This document shows, piece after piece, positions 15,656-23,220 of a DNA stretch of 30,157 nt. The translations under genes were made by a program, and so were the position numbers. Origin of the DNA: Sva-07 sp038321235 (GTDB taxonomy: Bacteria > Actinomycetota > Acidimicrobiia > Acidimicrobiales > Ilumatobacteraceae); contig JBBQEU010000029.1 in the NCBI GenBank assembly GCA_038321235.1, positions 1 through 30,157 on the forward strand, given 5' to 3'. The notes under the pieces are model-generated. The model worked only from the letters and a program-made list of their open reading frames with translations. It made no database searches and had not been told where the DNA came from. Positions within the stretch are counted from its first letter, which is position 1; each line of letters starts with the position of its first letter.

Positions 15656-16890
15656 GCGCACCCCGATTCGGATACTCGGTCGTCGCCTCGACGCTGCACG
15701 ATGCGCAAGCAGTGGCGTCGTTGACTGCACCCATGCGCGCACTGCTCGACGATCTGGGCGGAGTCGCTGGCATCGACTCGTCAACTGGCGCGCACCTGTT
15801 CGTCGTGGCGACCGGCGGCACCGAGCGGTTGCTGCTCGATGCGATCGCCGAACGTCAGGTCATCAATCCCGGGGAACCAACGGTGCTGGTGGCCCATCGC
15901 GCGCACAACTCGCTGCCGGCGTCGCTGGAGACACTCGCCGCGATCCAGCAGTCGGGTGCCAGCGGGCGCATCGTGTCGCTCACCAACCGCGTCGATGCCG
16001 ACCGCGCGATTCTCGACGAAGCGATCGGCGATCTCGAGGCCATCGTCGCCATGCATGCAGCCCGGCTCGGCGTGGTCGGCGGCCCGTCGTCGTGGCTCGT
16101 CGCGAGCAGCCCCGACCCTGGCGTTGTTCGTCGACGCTGGGGACCGGAGGTGGTCACGGTCGAGCCGACCCGCATGATCGAACTCACTCGCACCCCGGTG
16201 ACACCCACTGGTGTGCTCGCCGAACGGTTCACCAAGGTCGCCGACCCGGTTCGCTCCACTGTCGATCGTCGCTCAGTCGACGATGCGATGGGTGTCCGTT
16301 CGGCGCTGCTCGATGTGCTCGATGACCACGACCTCGACGCGGTGACCGTCCGATGTTTCGATCTGCTCGGCGATCCTGGTACGTCGGGTTGTCTTGCGCT
16401 CGCGAGCTTGAACGACGATGGAATCGTGGCTGGATGCGAAGGCGACGTGCCGTCCGCGATAGCGATGTTGTGGGTGCGCCATCTCCTCCGTCAGCCGACC
16501 TGGATGGCGAATCCGGCCACGCTCGACGTCGACCGCAACGAGTTGCTCCTCGCTCACTGCACGGTGGCGCCGTCGATGGTCGAGAGCTTTGCGCTCGACA
16601 CCCACTTCGAGTCGGGCAAGGGTGTCGGCATCAGCGGACACTTCGCCGAGCAGCCGGTCACCTTGATCCGACTCGGTGGGGCCGATCTCGACGAGTGCTG
16701 GATCGCCGAGGGCGACATCGTGGCCACCGGCGACGACACCGACCTGTGTCGCACCCAGGTGACGGTCGCGTTGTCGAGCGGCCACGTCGGCGACCTGCTC
16801 ACCCATCCGTTGGGCAACCACATCGTGCTGGCGGCCGGCCATCACGAACGGCGCCTGCGGAGCTGGTGGCGCCTCGCGATTGCCGGCTGA
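15652..16890 (+). CDS. L-fucose/L-arabinose isomerase-like protein
   Basis: This 412-aa protein has an N-terminal alpha/beta region with FVVATGGTERLLLDAI (about 45-60), resembling the L-fucose isomerase N domain. Its C-terminal region has the sequence landmarks of the fucose/arabinose isomerase fold: VTVRCFDLL, GCLALASLNDDGIVAGCEGDV (split as CLALASLNDDG and GCEGDVPSAI), and LLLAHCTVAPSM. The Glu/Asp in CEGDV and the His in AHC sit where these isomerases bind their divalent metal. The usual Asp between them may be in TLDVDRNE. Ketol-aldose isomerase activity is thus plausible but the sugar is unknown, and a regulatory or non-catalytic role is possible. The GTG at 15652 overlaps the thioredoxin stop by 4 nt. 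No sugar kinase, aldolase or transporter is adjacent. Confidence 0.8.
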   Translation: MSAPRFGYSVVASTLHDAQAVASLTAPMRALLDDLGGVAGIDSSTGAHLFVVATGGTERLLLDAIAERQVINPGEPTVLVAHRAHNSLPASLETLAAIQQSGASGRIVSLTNRVDADRAILDEAIGDLEAIVAMHAARLGVVGGPSSWLVASSPDPGVVRRRWGPEVVTVEPTRMIELTRTPVTPTGVLAERFTKVADPVRSTVDRRSVDDAMGVRSALLDVLDDHDLDAVTVRCFDLLGDPGTSGCLALASLNDDGIVAGCEGDVPSAIAMLWVRHLLRQPTWMANPATLDVDRNELLLAHCTVAPSMVESFALDTHFESGKGVGISGHFAEQPVTLIRLGGADLDECWIAEGDIVATGDDTDLCRTQVTVALSSGHVGDLLTHPLGNHIVLAAGHHERRLRSWWRLAIAG

Positions 16891-16916
16891 ACGTCACATC
16901 GAGGTGAACGTGAGGG

Positions 16917-16933
16917 GACCTCTGTCTGAGGTC
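16917..16933 (+). terminator. Weak 6-bp hairpin after the isomerase-like gene
   Basis: GACCTC (16917-16922) pairs with GAGGTC (16928-16933) around a 5-nt loop, 27 nt after the stop of the isomerase-like gene. The stem is short and has no T tail, so this is only a candidate terminator. Confidence 0.25.
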
Positions 16934-17070
16934 GACGATGATCCCTGCCGATGACTGCCGGACTGCCCGACGACATCACCACCAGCTACCTCACCGCAGT
17001 CATCGACGGGCTGGGTGCGCTGACGCCGGCGCTGACGCAACCGAGTTCACGAACCTGGCAGAATTCTGAC

Positions 17071-17451
17071 ATGGGTGAGACCGTGCGTGTCAGTGGACTC
17101 GATCACATCGTCCTGGTGTGCTCCGACGTCGAACGCACACTCGCCTGGTACCGAGACCTCCTCGGCCTGACGCCCGAGCGCGTCGACGAGTGGCGCCGCG
17201 GTGAGGTTCCGTTCCCGTCGGTGCGTGTCGATGTCGGCACGATCATCGACCTGATCGGAGGCGAGCCGACCGACGGCCGTCTCGACCACTTCTGTCTGGT
17301 CGTCGACCCGATCGATCTCGACGCAATCGCCGCGTCCGGCGAGTTCACCGTGATCGATGGTCCCGCTCGCCGCTTCGGCGCCCGAGGCGACGGCACGTCG
17401 CTGTACGTCCGCGATCCCGACGGCGCAGTCGTCGAGCTGCGGCACTACTGA
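17071..17451 (+). CDS. VOC-family (glyoxalase/dioxygenase-like) protein
   Basis: This 126-aa single-module VOC protein shows the two beta-alpha-beta-beta-beta repeats. The first begins LDHIVLVCSDVERTLAWYRDLLGL (as LDHIVLV and RTLAWYRDLLGL, about 10-34) and the second begins LDHFCLVVDPIDLDAI. It ends SLYVRDPDGAVVELRHY, with the usual DPDG turn and a metal-ligand Glu in VELR. The His residues in LDH of both repeats and the final Glu could bind a divalent metal. Members include lactoylglutathione lyases, fosfomycin-type resistance proteins and extradiol dioxygenases, and this short form cannot be assigned to one. I chose the ATG at 17071 because the longer in-frame start at 16951 adds 40 residues with no VOC similarity. 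It is followed by the cupredoxin gene after 51 nt. Confidence 0.88.
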   Translation: MGETVRVSGLDHIVLVCSDVERTLAWYRDLLGLTPERVDEWRRGEVPFPSVRVDVGTIIDLIGGEPTDGRLDHFCLVVDPIDLDAIAASGEFTVIDGPARRFGARGDGTSLYVRDPDGAVVELRHY

Positions 17452-17502
17452 GCACGTGCAGGCGGACCAGTGGAGTCGGACCAGACGGGGTACCGTCGCA
17501 GT

Positions 17503-17895
17503 GTGATCCCCGCCGTTCGACGCTTGATCCTGACGGCGCTGTTGCTGTCGCCGGCTGTCGTCGGGTGCGGCGCCGACAAACCCGCCACCGAGACGTCCGC
17601 GGGACCGAGCCGAACGATCGAGATCACCGCAGCGGAGTACACGTTCGACGGCGATCCCGGAGTCATCGCAGCCGGCGACACGATCGAGTTCGTTCTCGAG
17701 AACGTCGGTCAACTCGACCACTCCCTCGAGGTCTTGTCGGCGACCGGGAGTTCGCTGGGTGCCACCGAGCGCATCCCGGCAGGCACGAGCGGTTCGGTCA
17801 CGGTCACGTTCGACGACGCCGGCGTGTATCGCCTGATCTGCGATGTCGACGACCACTTCAGCCGGGGGCAGGCGGCGACCATCACGGTCACCTGA
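17503..17895 (+). CDS. Cupredoxin-like lipoprotein
   Basis: This 130-aa predicted lipoprotein has two arginines, a hydrophobic core (LILTALLLSPAVV) and a lipobox VVGC with Cys22 as the lipidation site. The mature domain is a cupredoxin beta sandwich: ITAAEYTFDGDPGVIAAGDT, then DHSLEVLS supplying the first copper His, and YRLICDVDDHFSRGQAA supplying the Cys and second His. In plastocyanin/azurin proteins the fourth position (after H-x-x-x-G) is Met; here it aligns with Gln. It probably carries electrons or copper on the outer face of the membrane. The GTG at 17503 begins the signal peptide; an upstream GTG would add 11 polar residues. It stands apart from obvious redox partners. Confidence 0.85.
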   Translation: MIPAVRRLILTALLLSPAVVGCGADKPATETSAGPSRTIEITAAEYTFDGDPGVIAAGDTIEFVLENVGQLDHSLEVLSATGSSLGATERIPAGTSGSVTVTFDDAGVYRLICDVDDHFSRGQAATITVT

Positions 17896-17978
17896 CGTCG
17901 CTCGGGATTCGAGATCGGCGAGCACCATCGGTACTTCACGAGGACCTGGATGATCGGGCCGCAGTAGGCTCCACGGCG

Positions 17979-19421
17979 ATGTCTCGCCGTGCGCTTGCCG
18001 TGTTCGATCTCGATCGGACGCTGATCACGTCGTCGTCGGCGACCGTGTTCCGCAAGCACCTCGCAGAACACGGGATCGGCGGCGCCCATGACCTGCCGCT
18101 CGTCGACGTCTTCACCAAGTTCTACGAGCAGTTCGGAGAGACCTGGCTGATGATGCAGCCAGCTCGACTGTCGAGCCGGGCAGCCAACGGGTGGAGCGTC
18201 GCCACCGTCGACGCGGCCATGCAGGACGCAGCCGACGAACTCGTCGACATGCTGCTTGCGGGTGCTGCCAAGGCGATCGCCGAGCATCGCGACGCTGGTC
18301 GGCGACTCGTGATGGCGACCACGTCACCGCTCGTGTTCGTGAAGCCCTTTGCCGACCGGATCGGCTTCGACGATGTCGTTGCGACGCAATGGGAACGCGC
18401 CGCCGGGCCCGGTGGCGACGAGGTGTTCACCGGTCGGATGACCGGACAGTTCGTGTGGGGACGGTCGAAGGCCGACGCCGTTGCACTGTGGGCCGACGAG
18501 CACGACGGCAACCTCGCCGAGTCGTGGGCCTACAGCGACAGCTACTTCGACGCACCGTTGCTGGCGATGGTCGGCCATCCGGTCGTCGTGAATCCCGACG
18601 TGCAGTTACGGATCACCGCGACGATCCGCGGCTGGCCGGTGACCCACTTCGACCGCTCCGAAGGTGTCTCCAAGATCTTCGGACGCGAACTGCAGGAATG
18701 GGGTCGCCCGTTCATGCGCCAGGAGATCGTCACGCCGAACGCGCGTGTCGAGTTCGACGGGTTGGAGAACATCCCAGCGAACGGCCCGGCGATCTTGGTG
18801 TTCAACCACCGTTCGTACGTCGACCCGATCGTGATGGGCTTGGTGATCGCCAAGACCGGCCGCAACGTTCGTGGGCTCGGCAAGAAAGAAGTGTTCGACG
18901 TGCCGCTCATCGGGCGGTTGATGAAGGCGTCGGGCGGCATTCGGGTCGATCGCGGCACTGGGTCGGACGAGCCGCTCGATGCTGCGATTGCCGCGGTCGA
19001 CGCGGGCGAGCTGTTGATGATCGCGCCCGAGGGCACGATTCCACGCGGTCCGGCCTTCTTCGACCCGGTGCTGAAGGGCCGGTGGGGTGCGGCTCGGATC
19101 GCTGCGGCAACCGGAGCGCCGGTGATCCCGATCGGTCTGTGGGGCACCGAACGGGTGTGGCCGCGCAACGCTCGATTCCCGAAGCTGTCGTTGACCGACC
19201 GTCCGGTGGTGACCGCCACCGTCGGTGCGCCGGTCGAGCTGGCCCATCGCAGCCCTGACGCCGACACCAAGAAGATCATGAAGGCGATCACGGCGTTGTT
19301 GCCACCCGAGGCCCGCAAGCGCCGTACGCCGACCCCTGAGGACTTGGCCCGCACCTACCCGCCCGGGTATCACGGAGATCCTGAGGCCGAGTTGGAACGC
19401 CGACCCGGCACCGACACCTGA
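17979..19421 (+). CDS. HAD-IB hydrolase / PlsC acyltransferase fusion
   Basis: This 480-aa two-domain protein is a phosphatase-acyltransferase. The N-terminal HAD-IB domain has FDLDRTLIT (nucleophile D10, general acid D12), MATTSPL as motif II, and the late acidic motif YSDSYFDAPLL (about 185-195). The C-terminal PlsC domain (from about residue 245) has NHRSYVDP (276-283, the H-x4-D catalytic pair H277/D282), GGIRVDRGTG and APEGTIPRG (EGT at 351-353). PlsC enzymes acylate lysophosphatidic acid to phosphatidic acid, and HAD-IB members dephosphorylate small phosphoesters, possibly phosphatidate or serine phosphate. Fusions of this kind are known in actinobacteria. The ATG at 17979 starts directly at the HAD motif. 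It is 17 nt upstream of a WS/DGAT gene, so the pair probably feeds lysophosphatidate toward triacylglycerol or related lipids. Confidence 0.92.
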   Translation: MSRRALAVFDLDRTLITSSSATVFRKHLAEHGIGGAHDLPLVDVFTKFYEQFGETWLMMQPARLSSRAANGWSVATVDAAMQDAADELVDMLLAGAAKAIAEHRDAGRRLVMATTSPLVFVKPFADRIGFDDVVATQWERAAGPGGDEVFTGRMTGQFVWGRSKADAVALWADEHDGNLAESWAYSDSYFDAPLLAMVGHPVVVNPDVQLRITATIRGWPVTHFDRSEGVSKIFGRELQEWGRPFMRQEIVTPNARVEFDGLENIPANGPAILVFNHRSYVDPIVMGLVIAKTGRNVRGLGKKEVFDVPLIGRLMKASGGIRVDRGTGSDEPLDAAIAAVDAGELLMIAPEGTIPRGPAFFDPVLKGRWGAARIAAATGAPVIPIGLWGTERVWPRNARFPKLSLTDRPVVTATVGAPVELAHRSPDADTKKIMKAITALLPPEARKRRTPTPEDLARTYPPGYHGDPEAELERRPGTDT

Positions 19422-19438
19422 CGCGAAGAAAGACCACC

Positions 19439-20896
19439 ATGGCCGAGACCCGAGAACGAGAGACCCGGTTCAGCGACCGCATGTCCGACCACGAAGCCCT
19501 GATGTGGAACGTGGAGAAGGATCCGTGGCTGAACCCGAGCGGCGCATCGCTCACCCTGCTGCAGGGCTCGGTCGACGACGAGCACTTCCGCCGCACGATG
19601 CGGCGCGCTGTTGCCAAGATCCCGCGCCTGCACGAGCGTGTCGTCCCGGGTTTCGGTCGGCTCGCCCCGCCGGCCTGGGTGCCCGACCCCGAGTTCGACA
19701 TCGACTTCCACGTGCGTCACATGCGCCTGCCCAAGCCGGGCACCGAGCGCCAGCTGTTCGACCTCGCTGCGCAGCTCTACCAGGAACCGCTCGATCGCAC
19801 CCGGCCGTTGTGGCGCTTCGTGCTGATCGGCGGACTCAAGGGTGGTCGATCTGCGATCTGGGCGATCGTGCACCACGCAGTCAGCGACGGCATCGGCCAG
19901 ATGCGAATGGCCGAGATGTACCAGCAGTTCGACGCCGACGCCCCGATGCCGGACGACATCGACCTCGACACGATCGTCGCCGATGCTGTCGAGGCTCATC
20001 ACGCCAAGCAGCTCGGTGGCGACCTCACCGACGGGTTCCCGACCGCCGTCGGGCAGACGCTGGCCCATCTGGTTCGTCGCCAGCTCGGCGTTGCCCGACG
20101 CGTTGCCGGCGAAGTCGTGATCTGGCCGGCCGATCCGCAGCGCGCCAGGGACACGATCGGGGGAGCGGTCGAGATGGTCTCGTCGACGCTCGGTGCGCTC
20201 ACCGGTTCGGGCAACGAGGTCGAGGGCGGGTCGCCGCTGTGGAAGGAGCGGTCCCGCCATCGCCACCTCGAACACGTCTCGATGCCGCTCGACGAGTTGA
20301 AGTCGGCTGCCAAGCGACTGGAGGTCACGATCAACGACGTGTTCCTCGCCGGCATGGTCGAAGGTTCCGTGCGATACCACGCAAACCGTGATGTCGAGGT
20401 CGATGCGTTCAACACCAGCTTCGTGCTCAGCACCCGTCACGACAGTGCGATCGGCGGCAACTCGTTCACGCCGGTGCCGGTGCAGGTGCCGGGTGTTGCC
20501 ATGTCGCTCGCCGATCGCGTTGCCGATGTGCACACCCGCCTCGCCGGGAGACGGGCAGCGATGGAGCACAGTGGCGGCGGGATGAGTGCGCTGTCCGGTG
20601 TTGCCAACTGGCTGCCCACGTCGGTGATCACCAGCGCGGCACGGGCCACGGCAGCAAAGATCGACTTCGCCACGTCGAACCTGCGCGGCGCCCCGATCCC
20701 GCTCTACGTGTCGGGAGCTCGCGTGCTGCGCATCGTGACGATGGGTCCCGTTGCCGGAACGGCGTGCAATGCAACGGCGCTGAGCTACGAGAACAGCTTC
20801 GATATTGGGCTCTTCATCGATCCGACTGCCATCGAGTCGCCCAGCGACTTCCGCGACGCCGTCGATGCGGCATTCCACGACATCCTCACCCTGTAG
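19439..20896 (+). CDS. Wax ester synthase/diacylglycerol acyltransferase
   Basis: This 485-aa acyltransferase of the WS/DGAT family uses acyl-CoA to esterify diacylglycerol or a fatty alcohol, making storage triacylglycerol or wax ester at the membrane or lipid-body surface. The catalytic motif HHxxxDG is present as HHAVSDG at residues 145-151. Family landmarks further along are NDVFLAGMVEG (about 298-308), PVPVQVPG, and the C-terminal segment LRGAPIPLYVSGARV with NSFDIGLFIDPTAI. The length matches the family (about 450-480 aa). The ATG at 19439 follows the HAD-PlsC gene by 17 nt with GAAGAAAG upstream, so both are in one operon. Together they cover acylation of lysophosphatidate, a possible dephosphorylation and the final acylation, though the exact order of use is inferred. 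Confidence 0.94.
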   Translation: MAETRERETRFSDRMSDHEALMWNVEKDPWLNPSGASLTLLQGSVDDEHFRRTMRRAVAKIPRLHERVVPGFGRLAPPAWVPDPEFDIDFHVRHMRLPKPGTERQLFDLAAQLYQEPLDRTRPLWRFVLIGGLKGGRSAIWAIVHHAVSDGIGQMRMAEMYQQFDADAPMPDDIDLDTIVADAVEAHHAKQLGGDLTDGFPTAVGQTLAHLVRRQLGVARRVAGEVVIWPADPQRARDTIGGAVEMVSSTLGALTGSGNEVEGGSPLWKERSRHRHLEHVSMPLDELKSAAKRLEVTINDVFLAGMVEGSVRYHANRDVEVDAFNTSFVLSTRHDSAIGGNSFTPVPVQVPGVAMSLADRVADVHTRLAGRRAAMEHSGGGMSALSGVANWLPTSVITSAARATAAKIDFATSNLRGAPIPLYVSGARVLRIVTMGPVAGTACNATALSYENSFDIGLFIDPTAIESPSDFRDAVDAAFHDILTL

Positions 20897-20899
20897 GAG

Positions 20900-20914
20900 A
20901 CGACGTCACGTCGT
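20900..20914. terminator. Short symmetric hairpin between WS/DGAT and MOSC genes
   Basis: ACGACGT (20900-20906) and ACGTCGT (20908-20914) are perfect inverted arms around one C, directly after the WS/DGAT stop. With a realistic loop only five base pairs form and there is no T run, so this may be a weak terminator or just a palindrome. Confidence 0.25.
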
Positions 20915-20947
20915 GGCGGGCCTGGCGTGCCGCGTACGGTGTGCCAG

Positions 20948-21799
20948 ATGCAGGTCTCCCAGCTCTGGCGCTACCCGGTGAAGTCGATGGTGGGCGGTCG
21001 CGTCGACTCGATCGAACTCGACGAGCTCGGCATCGTGGGCGATCGCACCTGGGCGGCCCGTGATCTCGAGCGTGGTGGCATTCGTGGCGCCAAGAAGATC
21101 GGCTCGCTGATGCGACTGGCCGCCCGCGACGTCGACGACGGTCACGTCGAGATCACCTTTCCCGACGGCGCGACCGTGCGCACGAACGATCCCGACGTCG
21201 ACGAACGGGTGAGCGCAGCGCTCGGCCACCGGATACAGCTCGAGCGGTTGCGTCCGGCCGACGATCTCGATCATTACCGGCGCGGTGCCCCCGATTCCGA
21301 CGATGTCGTCGCCGAACTTCGTGACATCTTCGGACGCGACGACGACGAGCCGTTCCCCGACTTCTCGGTGTTCCCGCCGATCATCGCCGAGTTCGAATCG
21401 CCGCCCGGCACCTACTACGACGTGTTCCCACTGATGGTGATGTCCGAGGCAGCGCTCGGAGCGCTTGCGTCGGCGTTGCCCGACTCGAACGCCGACATCC
21501 TCCGGTTCCGCCCGTCGATCGTCGTCGACACCGGCGACGACGGGGCCGACGCGTCGACCCCCGGTCACCCGGAGTTCGAGTGGAACGGTCGGCGGGCCAC
21601 GATCGGCTCGGCCACGATCGAGTTCGGTGCACCGTGCCCCCGCTGCGTGATGGTCACCCGTGAGGTCAGCGACGACATCCCCGTCGATCGGGCGGTGCTG
21701 CGTCACATCGTGCGTGACCTCGATCAGAACCTCGGCGTGTACGCCACGATCGTCACGCCCGGCGCTGTCCGCGTTGGGGATGCCCTCACCCTGCTCTGA
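20948..21799 (+). CDS. MOSC-domain molybdenum-cofactor-related protein
   Basis: This 283-aa protein has an N-terminal MOSC beta-barrel, QVSQLWRYPVKSMVGGRVDSIELDELGIVGDRTWA (shown here as LWRYPVKSM and GIVGDRTWA, about 5-36), and a C-terminal MOSC domain. Its key Cys is in FGAPCPRCVMVTREVS (about 226-241), followed by the distal segment LDQNLGVYATIVTPGAVRVG. Such proteins (mitochondrial amidoxime-reducing component and YcbX-like) bind molybdenum cofactor and, with an electron-transfer partner, reduce N-hydroxylated compounds; others have unknown sulfur-transfer roles. The RYPVKSM motif strongly marks the family. The ATG at 20948 is the family start, seven codons after an in-frame upstream start without support. 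No electron-transfer partner is adjacent and no other cofactor gene is here. Confidence 0.9.
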   Translation: MQVSQLWRYPVKSMVGGRVDSIELDELGIVGDRTWAARDLERGGIRGAKKIGSLMRLAARDVDDGHVEITFPDGATVRTNDPDVDERVSAALGHRIQLERLRPADDLDHYRRGAPDSDDVVAELRDIFGRDDDEPFPDFSVFPPIIAEFESPPGTYYDVFPLMVMSEAALGALASALPDSNADILRFRPSIVVDTGDDGADASTPGHPEFEWNGRRATIGSATIEFGAPCPRCVMVTREVSDDIPVDRAVLRHIVRDLDQNLGVYATIVTPGAVRVGDALTLL

Positions 21800-21803
21800 G
21801 CTC

Positions 21804-21818
21804 ACCCGAACTTCGGGT
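21804..21818 (+). terminator. Hairpin after the MOSC gene
   Basis: ACCCGAA (21804-21810) and TTCGGGT (21812-21818) are inverted arms immediately after the MOSC stop. A 6-bp GC-rich stem with a 3-nt loop could form. No T run follows, so the call rests on position and stem alone. The next gene converges from the right. Confidence 0.45.
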
Positions 21819-21943
21819 CGGTGTGATGAGCGGAACCCCGGCATTCGGTGGTGTCGCTCATCGGTCGGCCTCGTAGAGCGCATCAACGTTCGGGCGTCGT
21901 AGATGCACACCGTTGAGCTCGTCGCCCTGCAGTCGTCCAGGCG

Positions 21944-22347
21944 CTACGTCAGCCGCGGTTCGATGGCAGCGTCGGTGCGGGTGAAGTCGTTGCCGGTGCA
22001 GAGGATCGGTGCCCGCAGCCGCTTGGCGAGCGCATATGTGAAGCAGTTGCCGAGGTTGAGCGCTGCCGGGTGGCGACCCTTGCCGTACGCCCGCCACCCT
22101 CGAGCGCATCGAGCGCTGTTTCGGATGTGACGTCGATCGTTGTGATCCGAGCTTCGCGTATGACCTGTTGCACGAGAATGGTGCCGACTGGATCGAGTCG
22201 GGCCTCCGCGACGATGGTCGTCTCCACCACCGAGACGGCACTGATGATCGGCCGGTCGTGCGCTGCCAGGCGCTTGGCGAGCTGGGCGGCACCGGGCTCG
22301 TCGAGCACGATCGCCATCACGGCCGAGGTGTCGACGACCAGACTCAC
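21944..22347 (-). pseudogene. vapC: Frameshifted VapC PIN-domain toxin
   Basis: This is a VapC gene split by a frameshift. The first 83 codons from the GTG at 22347 encode a good PIN N-terminus: SLVVDTSAVMAIVLDEPGA (D6), SAVSVVETTIVAEARLDPVG (family Glu), then SETALDALE. From about 22100 the family sequence continues in another frame: WRAYGKGRHPAALNLGNCFTYALAKR (shown as YGKGRHPAALNL and GNCFTYALA) and CTGNDFTRTDAAI, ending at the stop at 21944. One missing base (or two extra) near 22088-22101, in a G/C-rich run, explains the break. Read straight on, the product loses the third and fourth acidic residues and is probably inactive. The GTG overlaps the antitoxin stop as in the intact module at the left. 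A sequencing error is possible for one shift, but its antitoxin is broken too. Confidence 0.85.
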
Positions 22348-22590
22348 GTGGGCAGTCCGCGTTCGTCGTACCCGACGATCTCGTCGTCAGAACGTAGATC
22401 GAGCCGGGGTAGGTCACGTGCCGATGCGCCGATCGCCAGCAAGCGCCCGACCAGGTCCGAGCGGTCGTGGCGCTGGCGTTCGAGACGCTCCCGCAGCGCC
22501 ACGGTGACGGCGTCGGTGAGTGATTCACCGGTCACCTTCCAGCTCGCGGGCGAGTTCGTCAGCCTCGGCGCTCTTGATGCTCAACACCAC
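22344..22590 (-). pseudogene. vapB: Frameshifted VapB antitoxin (Rv0623/PSK type)
   Basis: This is an antitoxin of the short VapB family with the C-terminal signature PRLDLRSDDEIVGYDERGLPT (as LDLRSDDEI and GYDERGLPT). The expected N-terminal strand, VVLSIKSAEADELARELEG, begins at GTG 22590 or 22587 but runs into a TGA at 22525-22527. The rest, VTGESLTDAVTVALRERLERQ onward, lies in the +1 frame from about 22535. Removing a single G near 22534-22536 would join both parts into a normal antitoxin of about 80 aa. As it stands, only a fragment starting at GTG 22535 (63 aa), without the DNA-binding strand, could be made. The toxin behind it is also frameshifted. Confidence 0.8.
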
Positions 22591-22597
22591 GGACGTC

Positions 22598-22639
22598 AAG
22601 GTACCTCAACAGGTGGAATGGTAGAACAGGCTGTTGAGG
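22598..22639 (-). promoter_or_regulatory. Promoter and 9-bp inverted-repeat operator of the broken vapBC
   Basis: On the minus strand a TACCTT hexamer (22598-22603) fits a TANNNT -10 box, with +1 one base before the GTG at 22590, so a near-leaderless start. Directly upstream are two perfect inverted 9-mers, CCTCAACAG (22604-22612) and CTGTTGAGG (22631-22639), with an 18-bp spacer; half-site centres are 27 bp apart. They cover the -35 region, the expected place for a VapB operator. Confidence 0.5.
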
Positions 22640-22645
22640 GTGTCC

Positions 22646-23107
22646 TCAGGCGGCGGTCGGGTACGAGCGGGTCATCACCCGGGTGCCGCGGCGGACCACC
22701 ACGGTCCCCACCGGATAGGTGGAGCAGATCTCGTGGATGCAGTCGACGTGTTCGTCGATGATCGCCTCGATCAGGTCGTCGACGTCGTCGCCGGAGTCGA
22801 ACAGGTCGTCGCTGGCGTCGCAGCGTTCCCTGGCGGTCTCTTCGAACAGGTCGATCCAGCCGGATCGGTCGAGCCAGTCGAACACGGCATCGCGCAGGTC
22901 GTCCTCGGTGACGCCCGGACGATCGACCACCATCGCTGTGGTGGTGGCGAAGCTGCTGGCCAACCCGGGGAACCCTCGGTTGCATCCGCAGCGTTCGCCC
23001 GAGGTGCACTCGGCAGCGAGCGGCGTGACCAGCTCGCCCTCGACGGTGAAGCTGTAGTCGTCGGGGTTCGTTCCCTGCAGTTCGTTCGTGGCGATCAGGA
23101 CCAACAT
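22646..23107 (-). CDS. Conserved-looking 153-aa cysteine-containing protein of unknown function
   Basis: I do not recognise a characterised family here, though the pattern GELVTPLAAEC...ERCGCNRGFPGLASSFATTTAMV resembles small actinobacterial conserved hypotheticals. It starts MLVLIATNELQGTNPDDYSF and is acidic overall. Six Cys occur at 34, 40, 42, 96, 123 and 128; the first three (C-x5-C-x-C) sit in a compact loop and the last three follow an acidic stretch (DSGDDVDDLIEAIIDE). A metal site or redox loop is possible but unproven. There is no signal peptide or membrane segment. The ATG at 23107 is supported by GGAG eight bases upstream; the 12-residue longer start is not. It stands alone between the broken vapBC and the methyltransferase. 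Confidence 0.8.
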   Translation of the reverse strand: MLVLIATNELQGTNPDDYSFTVEGELVTPLAAECTSGERCGCNRGFPGLASSFATTTAMVVDRPGVTEDDLRDAVFDWLDRSGWIDLFEETARERCDASDDLFDSGDDVDDLIEAIIDEHVDCIHEICSTYPVGTVVVRRGTRVMTRSYPTAA

Positions 23108-23220
23108 GTCGTACTCCTCGTGCTCTCTGGTTGCGTGCGTCACCCTTCGGATGACGATGTCTGTGACCAGTGTGAACGAGGGGTGTGTCAGAGTTGGCGA
23201 ATCGATCCCGGACGAGGAAC

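Noticed and set aside
19370..20878. 502-codon minus-strand open frame
   Set aside because: Antisense to WS/DGAT, which has the HHxxxDG motif and full family layout.
20906..21910. 334-codon minus-strand open frame
   Set aside because: Antisense to the MOSC gene; no recognisable domain.
23140..23156. GTCACCC-TTC-GGATGAC imperfect hairpin in the leader of the unknown 153-aa gene
   Set aside because: Seven pairs include a wobble and the site has no clear regulatory partner; too little to call.
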